Part shown: one piece after another, positions 34,255 to 44,569 of the stretch
Numbering within the stretch: position 1 is the stretch's first letter
How the letters are laid out: every line of letters begins with the position of its first letter
Source of the DNA: Ovis canadensis
Taxonomy: Eukaryota > Chordata > Mammalia > Artiodactyla > Bovidae
Direction of reading: 5' to 3'
DNA length: 64,000 nt
NCBI RefSeq assembly: GCF_042477335.2
Contig: NC_091263.1
Span: 66,148,501 to 66,212,500 of the forward strand
Made by a program: the position numbers and the translations under genes
Notes under the pieces: generated by a model
Database searches by the model: none
Told to the model about the DNA's origin: nothing
Seen by the model: only the letters and a program-made list of their open reading frames with translations

Positions 34255-34985
34255 AGTCAGGGTTGGGAGTTGAGGGTTCCAGAATCAGAGGTTAGAATTT
34301 ACGGGGTGGGATTTAAGGATTAGAGGTTGGAATTAGGAGATTAGAAGATAAATGTCAGTGGCTCAGAATCTAGAAAGGAAGTCTAGGATGAAAGGGTTAC
34401 GAGTTTATTAGTTACTGGCTTGGGCTGGTGTTGGAAATTAGTATCAGAAGTATAAAGGTTAGAGTGGTGGTCAGAGATCAAAAGTGTTCAAGTCAAGGGT
34501 AAAATATTTGCGTGGTGGTTAGGGACTCCCTGGTGGCTCAGATAGTAAAGTGTCTGTCTACAGTGTGAGAGACCTAGGTTCAATCCCTGGGTTGGGAAGA
34601 TCCCCTGGAGAAGGAAATGGCAATCCACTCCAGTATATTGCCTGGAAAATCCCATGGACAGAGGAGCCTGGAAGGCTACAGTCCATGGGGTCACAAAGAG
34701 TCAGACACGACTGAGCGACTTCACTTCACTTAGGGACTGGGGCGGGGTTAGATGTTAGGACTGCACCATGGGCCTAAGGTTTAGGACCTGAGTGTAAGGA
34801 TCAAGGGTGAGAGTTACAAGGTGAGCTTCAGAAGAGAAGGAGTCAGGATCAGGAGATCTAGGGTTAGGTGACAAGTCCAAAAGGTTAGATCACTGTCAGT
34901 GATAGGGTTGGGGTTTAGAAAGTAGGATTGAGTTAGGGACTAGGGTTGGGATTTGTTATAGTCAGGGAGGCAGGGTGAGGGTAAC
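34255..34985 (+). repeat. Degenerate GGTTAG/AGGGTT-rich tract
   Basis: The + strand is G- and T-rich with a loosely recurring hexamer (GGTTAG, GGATTAG, AGGGTT, TTAGGG) at least ten times over about 500 bp of non-SINE sequence. It is interrupted by a Bov-tA SINE at 34,528-34,729. Strand asymmetry is obvious by eye. It may be a decayed minisatellite. Confidence 0.55.
34528..34729 (+). mobile_element. Bov-tA SINE with 9-bp target-site duplication
   Basis: Full Bov-tA (ccctggtggctcagatagta ... cacgactgagcgacttcac). The direct repeat TTAGGGACT lies at 34,519-34,527 and 34,730-34,738. Confidence 0.93.
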
Positions 34986-35299
34986 TCCCTCTTTTTCCTT
35001 GCTGTGGGAGAGAGAAGACATCAGGTTCTCAGTCACATAAGCTCCAAATTCCAGGAGAGAACATGTCAAGGTTTCATGCCAACTCTTTCACTGCATATCC
35101 CTTTTGACCAGGGCAACACCGGGCCCTGAGATTCAGCAAATCAGCAAGGGAGGAATATGCTGGTCTCCCTCTCCTGCAGGCACTACCCTGTATCTGCAAG
35201 TCCTGCTCTTAGTCCCCCTTCATTTGGCTCAGAGAAATCACCTTTCCACCTCGGAAGCATTCTGCACTCTTATTAATTTTGTTCAGTAGATTTCTAGTC
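34986..35299. other. Unassigned
   Basis: No gene or repeat recognised. Confidence 0.45.
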
Positions 35300-35345
35300 A
35301 TACATACACACACACACACACACACACACAGAGACAAACACACAT
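35300..35345 (+). repeat. (CA)n microsatellite
   Basis: About eleven CA units (35,307-35,330) followed by imperfect CA/GA units. Confidence 0.93.
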
Positions 35346-35419
35346 CCACACATACAGAGAGAAAGGAAGTGATATGGCTGCTAGCTAAACTCTGATCTCT
35401 TCTTTAGTAAGGCCAGAAG

Positions 35420-35632
35420 AAAGTGAAAGTGAAAGAAGTTGCTCAGTCGCTTCCCACTCTTTGGGACCCCATGGACTGTAGCCTATCAGGCTCCTCTGTC
35501 CATGGGATTTTCCAGGTGAGAGTGCTGGAGTGGATTGCCATTTCCTTCTCCAGGGGATCTTCCCGACCCAAGAATCGAACCCGGGTCTCCCACATTGCAG
35601 GCAGACACTTTACCGTCTGAGCCACCAGGAAA
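35420..35632 (-). mobile_element. Bov-tA SINE, antisense
   Basis: Reads the complement of Bov-tA (gttgctcagtcgcttcccac ... 'aatcgaacccgggtctccca' ... 'accgtctgagccaccagg'). Confidence 0.92.
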
Positions 35633-35639
35633 GGGTGGG

Positions 35640-36088
35640 CGAAAGCAACAAAGATAGGGGCAAATGCTCAGAAGAAACACAGAGAAGGGTAATGGGGAAG
35701 AGAATGACGAGAAAGGGTGTTGCTTTAGATAGTATGTCTGGCCAGGCCTCTCTGAGGAGACGACACAAGGCCGAGGAGTAAATCAAGTGAATACTGGGGA
35801 GACAAGCTTTCATGCAGTGAGCACCTCCTGTGGAGGCTTTGCCGTGGGAACAGGGGGTGGAATGATAGGAGTGAGGGCAGAGTGGTTTGGAAAGGCACGC
35901 AGGTCAGCAAAAGCCAAGTCATGTAGTTCTTTAAGGTCCATGGTGAAAAGTTTGGATTTTTTTTCTTAGTAGAGCAGGAAAACACGGCAGTGATTTAGGC
36001 AAAGGAGTGACGTGAATACCTTGTGCATTAAAAAGATGATTCCACGTGTCATGGAGCAGCCACAACTACTGAGCCTGTACTCAGTGGG
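35640..36088. other. Upstream of NME6: possible ancient L2-type repeat
   Basis: The run about 35,860-36,020 (ggtcagcaaaagccaagtca ... 'ggcaaaggagtgacgtgaat') resembles old mammalian-wide LINE sequence. No gene. The ORF at 35,787-35,969 lies in this repeat. Confidence 0.4.
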
Positions 36089-36275
36089 TCAGTGTACTCA
36101 GTGGTTCAGGAGACACGGGTTTGATCCCTGGGTCAGCAACATCCCCTGAAGAATGAAATGGCAATCTACTCCAGTATTTTTGCCTGGGAAATCCCATAGA
36201 CATAGAACCCTGGCAGGCTACAGCCCATGTAGTCGCCAGGAGCTGGATACGACTTAGTGACTAAACAACAACAAC
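36089..36275 (+). mobile_element. Bov-tA SINE, partial
   Basis: Lacks the first part of the head; reads 'gggtttgatccctgggtcag' to 'acgacttagtgactaaacaa' with an (ACA)n tail. Confidence 0.88.
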
Positions 36276-36458
36276 AATTTAAATATGCTGGATGAAAAAG
36301 AAAAACACCTCAAAAAAGACTTAGGGGCTGCCACTACTACTGTACATTAACACTGCAAGAAGGCAGTTTGTTCTTAAACACCACTATCTAGAGACAAGAC
36401 TAGACAAAGGTAGATGTCCTTCTGCATAGAATGAACATAAGTCATAATTAACCTCTTG

Positions 36459-36745
36459 GGACTTCCCTGGTGGCGCAGTGGATGAGAGCCTGCCTGCCAA
36501 TGCAGGAGACATGGGTTCAATCCCTGGCCCAGGAGGATTCCACATGCCACGGAGCAGCCACAATTACTGAGCCTGTACTGAGTTGAAGAGCCACAACTAC
36601 TGAGCCTCCTTGCCTAGAGCCTGTGCTCTGCAACAAGAGATCCCACTGCAATAAGAAGCCCGCACACCGCAACCAAGAGTAGCCCTTGCTTGCTACAACT
36701 AGAGAAAGCCTGCACAAAGCAAAAATAATAAAGAAGACAAACACA
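36459..36745 (+). mobile_element. CHR-type SINE, long form
   Basis: Head gggacttccctggtggcgca, box B 'gggttcaatccctggcccag', body with 'gcctgtgctctgcaacaaga', and tail 'aaaaataataaagaag'. Confidence 0.92.
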
Positions 36746-36849
36746 AAATTAGCCTCATAATGGGTGATTCACTCAACTGAGTTCAGACTCATACCTGGTG
36801 TAGAATTACTTCAGTCCCACCAAAACCGAATCAAGACACAAGTTCTTTG

Positions 36850-37420
36850 AACCCCGCGTCCCTCCGAAAGACAAATACTGGGCACCAACGAAGTGCCAGG
36901 CACTACCCTAGACCAAAAATAGAGCGAGTCGGGCAAAGCCCACTCCGGCTGCCCCACTGGCGGCCCCGCTCACTGGCTGCCACCCTGAAACGCCCATCCT
37001 GTCCTCTCCGAGGTCCTGTCTGAGTCACATCCCGTCGCGATGCCACCGGCCTGGTCCGCTCTCCCACCTGAGGGCGGCCGAGCACAGCCCATCTCCCGTC
37101 CAAGACGGCTACGTCACTTCTTCCCTCCGGTGCAAGCGCCGGAAAGACATCAGGGTCACGGGGAGGCGGGCCCTCCTGCTGCACGACATCCCGGATTGGC
37201 TGGCACAGCACCTCACCCCCGCCCGGGCCGCACAGCAAGGACCCTGAAGAGGGCTGCCCGGGCGAATGCCTAAAGGACCCCGCTTGGACCGAAAGGCTAG
37301 CTATCGCAGTGCCTGGTGGCCGGGTCCCGCGGCGGGAGGACCAGGTGACTCGTATCCGAACTCCACCTGCGGCTCCCAAATAGCCCAGAATCTGGAGTGG
37401 GTTTAGGCCTCGGTACAAGG
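36850..37420 (+). promoter_or_regulatory. CpG island, probable NME6 promoter and 5' UTR exon
   Basis: Dense CpG and high G+C stand out sharply from AT-rich surroundings. It lies about 2.4 kb upstream of the NME6 start-codon exon and is the only CpG island between SPINK8 and NME6. Human NME6 has non-coding 5' sequence, so a non-coding first exon is expected here; I could not fix its donor. The open frames across the island are what GC-rich DNA gives by chance. Confidence 0.75.
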
Positions 37421-38420
37421 GGCCGAAACCGCAGGGCTGCAGGCCTGGAGAACTGGAAGAGCAGGGTGGGGAAGAGGGTGGTGTCTAGAACTGAGGCTGT
37501 GAGCTTGGGGGACTGGAGGGTGGGGCTTTAGGTTTCGGAGGCAGAAAGCCGAGGTGATGATGAGCTTGGGAGGGCGCAGAGCGTGGCTGGCACCCTCCAG
37601 GAAGCGGAGAAATAGGAGCCTCTGTAGTGGAGGCAAATGCCCAGGGAACTTCCAAAACTTACAAGTGTCTTAAAGGAGCGACTTTTATGTTGAGCAAGTT
37701 TCCCGACTTGTTCCTCTTTGTTGTAAACCAGTATCCAAGACAAGCGTGACTTGGCTGGCATTAGAAAAGGAGCTATGCCCTCCCCTGGATAGCCTCTAGC
37801 ATTCTGGCCTTGGAATAGGTGAATCACTCATTCACTGATTGATTCAACAAATACGGTTGAGAGCCATGTGTGTGCTAGGCGCTCTGCAGTACAGAGGATA
37901 CCGAGGCAAAACAGGTCTGTGCTTTCATAGAGCTGACCTTCTAGTGGGGAAGAGATAAGTGAAGAAGACGTGTAGGAGCCATGAGAGTGGGGAAGTGAAC
38001 TAAGATCTAGTGGGTGAGTAGGAGGTAACCAGCGGGAACGCATTCTGGACTCTGAAAACTCTGGCTGTCAGGCCAGAAAGTCTTGGAGCTGCAAGGCCCA
38101 TGAGGCTAGAGCAAAAGCAAGTTAAGGTGTATGGAGTTCTAGATGAGGGATCAGATCTCGCAAAGCCTAGTAGGACATGATAAGGCTTTCAGGTTTTATT
38201 ATAAAAGCAGGGCACACTTTGGAGGGTTAAGGAGGGAAATGAAATGATCAGATTTGCAGTTTTAGTTCAATGGCTATTGTGTGGAGAACAGATTGTAGAG
38301 GGAGCAAGAGTAGAAACTGGAAGATCATTAAAGAGGCTGTTGCATAAGTTCAGGGAGGGTTGATGATGTTTTGAACTGGGGTGGTGGCAGCTGAGAAGGA
38401 GAGAACTGTATGGATTGGAA
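37421..38420. other. NME6 5' intron: old L2-like repeat pieces
   Basis: 37,820-37,960 (attcactgattgattcaaca ... 'tttcatagagctgaccttct') and 38,160-38,400 resemble mammalian-wide old LINE/MIR sequence. No coding exon seen. Confidence 0.45.
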
Positions 38421-39138
38421 GGACACTGGTGAGGCAAAATTGCCAGAACTTAGTGATATCGTGGATATGGAGGATGAGGAAGGTGAGGTGGCCAGGATAT
38501 CTCTCCCTAAAAATATGACAAGATTCTGCTCACTTTTGGGTTACTCACCACCTGGGATGTTAGGGAAACTAGATTGGCTGATCTTGTACTGGTTAGGCTG
38601 CGGTTAGCTTTGTGGATCAACTGGAGCATCAGCCTGAATGCTGTAGAAAGGGCATGACTTTCTAGACCTTGGCAGTGTTTCTGTTTGGGCCAGACCCTAG
38701 CACTGCCTTTAATGTGCCACTTTCGGGCTAAGAGAAATAACGTGGTTGTCCAGACTCTGTCTCTGTGTGTGTTCATGGAAGCCTTCTCTATTTGCTGGCA
38801 GATTTAGAGGTGCCACCCAGATAATCTTTGAGAACTACTCCTTAGACCTGCATAGATGATCAATTTCTTACATGTAAATAGAATTTCAAAGTTGGAAGAG
38901 ATCTCAAGTTTTCTTAGTCCAGTTTAAAATACTTTTATGTTTTTTATAGCATTTCCACGATTATTTATTGAGCTCATACACCATGATTAGACTGTAGATA
39001 TACAAAGGTAAATAGAATAAGACTATATAGGTTCATTTAGTCAATAGAATTGATTAAGCGTCTTTGTGCCAGGCATTTCAGCTACAGAATGAGTACAACT
39101 TGTCTTTGACCTTTGAGTTGCATGTCTGCAAGCCTCGC
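38421..39138. other. NME6 5' intron, unassigned
   Basis: No gene or confident repeat. The segment 38,950-39,080 (ttattgagctcatacaccat; 'gtgccaggcatttc') may be another old repeat. Confidence 0.45.
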
Positions 39139-39222
39139 CATGGTGAAGGACAGGGAAGCCTGGCTTGCTGCAGTCCATGGGGTCACAAAGAGTCAGACAC
39201 AACTTAACAACTGAACAGCAAG
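39139..39222 (+). mobile_element. BovB/Bov-A 3' tail fragment
   Basis: Eighty-odd bases of the shared 3' end: 'ggacagggaagcctggcttg', 'gtccatggggtcacaaagag', ending 'acttaacaactgaacagcaa'. Confidence 0.85.
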
Positions 39223-39830
39223 CCTTGCCATTGAGGACAGCAAGTGTATTAAAGGGTTTGATTTGGCCAGGGTAGATCCTGACTTATCTGGAACATTAGA
39301 ATTGAAATCGTATGTATCCAGCAGACATAGGCAGTGGCGGTGGGGAGAGGTGGGGGAGGTGAGAGGGGGTGGTATCCTGGCAACATCCCAATTCCTGTCC
39401 ATCCAGTCTTGCAATTCTAGAATTGATGGGAGAGCCCTGTGTGACCCTACCCTTGTGGCTAGAGTCTATAGGAGTGTAAATTGTAAATCCTCTGTAAAGC
39501 ACAAAAGATAGAAAGCGAAGGGAGTACTGGCAGAGACAGGTAATGTTTAAACTTGAACTTCTCATGAACGGGTCACTCCTTTGCAGGGTTACAGTTGCAT
39601 TAGCAAGATTATGTCCCCTAGTGGGTAAATTGAAGGCCCTGTACTATTCCTTTCCCTCGATCCCATGACCCCAGTGGGCATTTAAATACTAAGTAACTGT
39701 CATGTGCTTTATTGACCTTTGAGAAGTGAGAGCCCTGGTTGACTTGCAAGACTGCCAGGTTCCAGAGTAAGAAGGGTGTGGACTGCAACACTGATGTGTC
39801 TCTAATTGACTCTCTGATGGCAGGAGGGAG
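39223..39830. other. NME6 intron before the start-codon exon
   Basis: Mostly unique sequence. The acceptor TGATGGCAG ends at 39,823, seven bases before the start codon. Confidence 0.55.
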
Positions 39831-42800
39831 ATGACCTCAATCTTGCGGAGCCCGCAGGCTCTCCAACTCACTCTGGCCCTAATCAAGCCTGATGCAGTTG
39901 CTCACCCCCTGATTCTGGAGGTAAGAACATGTCCTAAGCGTCTACTGTATGCCCTGGGCATTGCTTCTGTTTCAGGTGCCACCGGGCCATTTGTGAAGAC
40001 TGACAACACAGTCCTGTGCTAGATGGTGTGGAGGCAAAGCTAGACGTCGTGGACACTGACCCCAAGGAGACTAAAAATCTGTTGGAGAACTGAGGCAGAT
40101 AAAAAATATAAGAGGGACTTCTCTGGTAGTCCAGTGGTTAAGAATCCACCTTGTAATGCAGGGAACATAGGTTTGATCCCTGATCAGAGAACTAAGATCC
40201 CACTAAGATTGGGGCTAAGAGGGGGCAACTAAGCCCACTTGCCACGACTACTGAAGGCCATGGGCCACAACGAATGATTCTGCATGAAGCAATGAAGATC
40301 CTGTGCTTAGTCACTCAGTCATGTCTGACTCTTTGCAGCCCCATGGACTGTAGCCCCCCAGGCTCCTCTGTCCATGGGATTCTTCAGACAAGAATACTGG
40401 AATGGGTTTCTATGCACTCATCCAGGGGATCTTCCCAACCGAGGAATGGAATCCAGGTCTCCCGCCTTGCAGGCAGATTCTTTAAACCCATGCAGCCAAA
40501 GAAACAAATAAAATATTTTTTTAAATAATTAAAGGCTCTAATACAGTAAGAAGAACCAAATCTCAAGACAGTGTATGTATACTAGTTGTCTATTGCATAT
40601 GCGCTCAGTCGTGTCCGGCTCTTTGCAACTCCATGGATTATGGCGTGCCAGGCTCCTCTGTCCATGGAATTTTCGAGGCAAGAATACTGGAGCGGGTTGC
40701 CGTTTCGTCCTCCAGGGGATCTTCCTGACCCAGGGATCAAACCCTCGTCTCCTGTGTCTCCTGCATTGCAGGCAAATTCTGCACCACTGCGCCACCTGGG
40801 AAACCCTAGTTCTCTATTGCTGCCTAATAAATTACCACACACTTAGCAGCTTAAAACAGCCTTCAGTACCTCACAGTTCTAGAATGTAGAGGTCCAGTAG
40901 GTTTGGCTAAGGGCTAGGTTCTCTCCTTAGGGTTTCACAAAGCTGAAGTCCGGGTATCAACTGACTGGGCCCTTATCTCCAGGGTGTGGGGAAGAATCCA
41001 TTTTGAAGCCATTCAGAATGGCAGAATTTGATTTCTGTGTCTATAGGACTGAGGTCCCCATGTCCTTGCTGGCCTTCAGGTGGGGACTACCATTTTTAGC
41101 GACTGCTCACATTCCTCGTTACGTGACTCACTCTCATCTTCAAGATAGTAACAGGGTGTCTCTTTTCTTCAAGTTTTAGGCTCTAAAGGGTCCCCAGGGT
41201 TCTCTTGGCTAGCCTGGGTCTCCTGTTCACTCAGATGCTCCCTTTCACTGACTTTTATCTTTGGGGTGCTGTTTATCCAGGCTGTTCATCAGCAGATTCT
41301 GAGCAACAAGTTCCTTATTGTGCGAATGAGAGAACTTCTGTGGAAAAAGGAAGACTGCCAGAAATTTTACCGAGAGCATGAAGGTAGGAGCCAACAGTCC
41401 TCTGAGTGGGAGGCTTCTCTATCCCTAGAAAGATTTTACATGGACACCCAAGGCAGGTTCTCATTGACGTCAGTTCAGTTGCTCAGTGTGTCTGACTCTT
41501 TGTGACCCCGTGGACTGCAGCACGCAGGCTTCCCTGTCTATCACCAACTCCCAGAGCTTGCTCAAACTCATGTCCATCGAGTGGGTGATGCCATCCAACC
41601 GTCTCATCCTCTGTCGTCCCCTTCTCCTCCTGCCTTCAGTCCTGGCATCAGGGTCTTTTCCAATGAGTCAGTTCTTTGCATCACGTGGCCAAAGTGTTGG
41701 AGTTTCAGCATCAGTCCTTCCAATGAATATTCAGGACTGATTTCCTTTAGGTTGGTCTAGTCTGATCTCCTTGCAGTCCAAGGGAATCTCAGGAGTCTTC
41801 TCCCAACACCACAGTTCAAAAGCATCCATTCTTTGGTGCTCAGCTTTCTTTATAGTCCAACTCTCACATCCATACATGACTACTGTACTTACCAACTGTA
41901 AAATTCAGCCAGTCTTCTAGAGAGTGGATTGATAACAAACTTTTCATGTTTATCAATGTTTTTAAAATATTTTCTAGGAGGGTCCTACCTCATGGTACCA
42001 ACAAGAAATTTAGTTTTATATCCTGATAATATCACTAGTTAACAAAAAACTCTGTCAAGTACTGTCCAAAGGCTCATGATTTCATTTAATTTCCCAGCAA
42101 CCCCATGAGTTAGGTATTATGTCCCCAGCACACAGATAAGGAAACTAAGTTAGAGGATTTATTGATTTACCTAAAACTACACAGGTGCTAAGTTGGAGAG
42201 CCTGGATTCAGACCCAGGTAAGTCAGACTCCCTGTTCCTTTCTCTAAAACAGGGATTACTGCCTCCTCTAGGGAGGCAGGAGTATAAAAAGTTGTCTTGG
42301 CACCGTGTCCTAATGGAGGTCTTCTCTCCTTGCAGGGCGTTTTTTCTATCAGCGGCTGGTGGAGTTCATGGCCAGGTATTTCTCACTTTGGTTCCAACAT
42401 CTTCATCCACTGAGACTTATATCCCCTGCTCCCCTAAGTAGATTTGTTAATTTTATTTGCCACTCTTTAAAGTTGAAAGCAGGGTCGAGGGTCTGAAGAA
42501 ACGTGGGCTCGGGCCAACACTGACCCTGTGGCCACCTGTTTTGAGGTGCTTAGTGATCCAGGGGCTGTAGAAGAGTGTTGTTGAATGCTTCCTAACAACT
42601 CTGCTGTCTCGGTGGCCTTCTTCATCAGCGGCCTTCTATCACCTCTTTGAAGTAGTACTCAGCTAGAAAGGCAAGGAGACTCTCAGGATGTCCAGTGTGC
42701 CTTTGGGCCCTGCTCACAGTGTGCCCTCCTGAAGCCAGAGCCAGATTGCTAACACGTGCTCCCTTGGTTCACAGTGGGCCGATCCGAGCCTACATCCTCG

Positions 42801-43475
42801 CCCACAAGGACGCCATCCAGCTCTGGAGGACCGTGATGGGCCCCACCAGAGTGTTTCGAGCTCGCCACGTGGCCCCAGAGTCAATTCGTGGGAGTTTCGG
42901 CCTCACCGACACCCGTAACACGACCCACGGCTCAGGTGAGGCTGCCTCCTGTGTCCACAGTATTAATAAGGGAATTTGGTTCAAGGATGGTGGGCAGGCT
43001 GGATGGTGGGGTTGAAAGGCAGGTCCCCCAGTGAGCTTTCCTCCCAGTTGGCCCTTTGTGGTGACCTCGCCAGATGTGGCCCAGGACTTAGGGGTGGGAG
43101 AAGTACAGGCTCTGGTTTCTGAACCCAGTTACTGTGTTCTTGCCTGGAGAATCCCAGGGACGGGGGAGCCTGGTGGGCCACCGTCTATGGGGTCACACAG
43201 AGTTGGACACGACTGAAGCAACTTAGCAGCAGCAGCAGCATGGCTGCTTCTTGCCTCTACCCTGCTCTCCCTATGAGAATCCCTTCTCTTTTTTTCCTCC
43301 CCTTACAGACTCTGTGGTTTCAGCCAGTAGAGAGATTGCAGCCTTCTTCCCGGATTTCAGTGAACAGCACTGGTACGAGAAAGAGGAGCCCCAGTTGCGC
43401 TGTGGCCCTGTGCACTACAGTCCCGAGGGTGGTGTCCACTTTGCTGCTCCAGCAGGAGGCCTGGGGCCAGCCTGA
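39831..43475 (+). CDS. NME6: NME6, nucleoside diphosphate kinase 6 family protein
   Basis: Group II NDP kinase family member; NME6 is reported to act in the mitochondrial matrix in nucleotide supply and to have weak kinase activity by itself. Coding exons: 39,831-39,920, 41,281-41,383, 42,336-42,375, 42,775-42,935 and 43,309-43,475, all with AG/GT borders and compatible phases. They give 186 residues, the length of human NME6. Visible motifs: LALIKPDAV (residues 15-23) at the start of the fold and the active-site block NTTHGSDS with the phosphohistidine at His129. No stops or shifts; the gene looks functional. The first ATG follows an acceptor at 39,823. Introns carry SINEs, a BovB and an old LTR, none in exons. 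It runs tail to tail with the ZNF589 relic as in human. Confidence 0.95.
40114..40530 (+). mobile_element. CHR-type SINE split by a Bov-tA
   Basis: Head ggacttctctggtagtccag at 40,115; the body runs to 'gcaatgaagatcctgtg' near 40,307. The tail 'cccatgcagccaaagaaaca' resumes near 40,487 after the Bov-tA insertion. Confidence 0.88.
40306..40487 (-). mobile_element. Bov-tA SINE, antisense, nested in the CHR SINE
   Basis: Reads 'agtcactcagtcatgtctga ... ccatggactgtagcccccc ... tccaggtctcccgccttgca'. Its position inside another SINE dates it as younger. Confidence 0.9.
40600..40806 (-). mobile_element. Bov-tA SINE, antisense
   Basis: Reads 'gcgctcagtcgtgtccggct ... tccatggaattttcgaggca ... accactgcgccacctgggaa'. 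Confidence 0.92.
40807..41240 (+). repeat. MLT1-like ancient LTR
   Basis: Starts 'tctctattgctgcctaataa ... cacttagcagcttaaaacag', the opening of MaLR MLT1 LTRs, and continues with 'gggtttcacaaagctgaagt' and 'actgaggtccccatgtcctt'. Diverged; in NME6 intron 1. Non-autonomous LTR, no coding part. Confidence 0.65.
41470..41885 (-). mobile_element. BovB 3' fragment, antisense
   Basis: Begins at the GAACT tail complement (cagttcagttgctcagtgtg) and reads the BovB C-terminal blocks in antisense up to 'catccatacatgactactg'. Lies 90 bp downstream of an NME6 exon. Confidence 0.92.
42045..42240 (+). repeat. MIR element
   Basis: Classic MIR word order: 'cccatgagttaggtattatg', 'cacagataaggaaactaagt', 'ctacacaggtgctaagttgg', 'gcctggattcagacccaggt'. 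Confidence 0.85.
42376..42774. other. NME6 intron 3
   Basis: Single-copy-looking intronic sequence without a recognised element. Confidence 0.6.
43134..43242 (+). mobile_element. Bov-A2 fragment with (AGC)n tail
   Basis: 'ttcttgcctggagaatccca ... gagttggacacgactgaagc' followed by AGC triplets at about 43,227-43,242. It ends 66 bp before the last NME6 exon. Confidence 0.9.
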
Positions 43476-43813
43476 CACAGGCCTGTCAGTTTGTGAAGAC
43501 TGGTGGCATTGCCCAACCATCTCTCACGGACCTCTGGTCCCAGAGCATTCTTCTAGGACCAGGGAGGCCTGGAGCTCCTTGCGCCATCTCTGCTGGGCAC
43601 CACCACCTGCGAGAGGGCCTAAGCTCCTCACTGCCACCTCTTCTAGAATCTCAGTATCTACCTCTTCTCTTTAATACTCGTGGGTGGTTCACAGGAATGA
43701 TGGCCCCTCTTTTTTCTGAGAACTGTTAATCATTTTCAAGGAGAAGCTTGCCCAGCTGACTTGCCTGAAAAATGCAGTGACTCTGTATTAGCCACATTTG
43801 GTCTGTTTTCCTT

Positions 43814-43841
43814 AATAAAAGTCAGTATGCTACTGAATAAA
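43814..43841 (+). terminator. NME6 polyadenylation signals (two AATAAA)
   Basis: AATAAA at 43,814-43,819 and again at 43,836-43,841, about 340 bp after the stop codon. Either may be used. Confidence 0.85.
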
Positions 43842-44149
43842 GGCTGCTCAAAGCACTGCTCAAGGTGCTCTCTCTCTCCTTAACTGGAGTAATTAAACCT
43901 GTGCTAAGTCAAGTTTCTGGTCTATGCTAAGTGAAGAGAGAATTGTGTCAAAATCTCCCAGGAGGTTCACGCAGTGTGCAGCTTATGTAGAGCACGAAGG
44001 CCCCTGGCATAGGCCTGCATCCTGGAAGAAAGGACACCTTTGGTTTGAGCAAAAGTATGTCTGCCCAGTAACGGCATATTGTTATGACTTTTTTTTTGTT
44101 TTTTCTGATTTGCACAGAGCCACTAAAGGTAGCCATGTCTCTGCTTGTA

Positions 44150-44540
44150 GCTGAGGATGACAGTTACCTACTACTATGACAAACCACCTCAAGATTTCAT
44201 GGCTTAAAACATGACTGAACTGATTTATATGTCTGTGGATCGGCTGGGTGATTCTGCTGCGCTCACCTGGACGCACATGGCTGCGTTCAGCATTTGGGTC
44301 CAGCGTGGTGTTTCCTCCTGAGCTGCTGCTTTGCATGGTTATTTAAGGGTTCCAAGAAAGCAGGCCTCCATTCATGAGCTTATCAAGCTTCTGCTAGAGT
44401 CATGTTTGCTGATACCCCACTGACAAAGGCAAGTCACATGGCCAAGCCCAGAGTCCATATGGGAAGCAACCACACAAGGCACAGATGCAGGGAGGTGTGA
44501 ATCACGAGGGAGCATTATCCTGACAGTCTACAAACTGAAA
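44150..44540. repeat. Ancient LTR/DNA-type repeat, unnamed
   Basis: Wording such as 'gtctgtggatcggctgggtg' and 'aaggcaagtcacatggccaa' is typical of old mammalian repeats of MaLR type. Family not certain. It sits between the NME6 and ZNF589 3' ends. Confidence 0.45.
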
Positions 44541-44569
44541 GTGAGATGGCTTGAATTTATATAGAGAAC

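Noticed and set aside
34255-34985. CRISPR-like or other regular repeat array
   Set aside because: The hexamer variants have no constant spacing or unit length, and the host is a mammal.
36903-37418. A 171-codon frame on - over the NME6 CpG island
   Set aside because: Composition-driven open frame in CpG-rich DNA, rich in Gly, Arg and Pro, no domain, no splice or poly(A) context.
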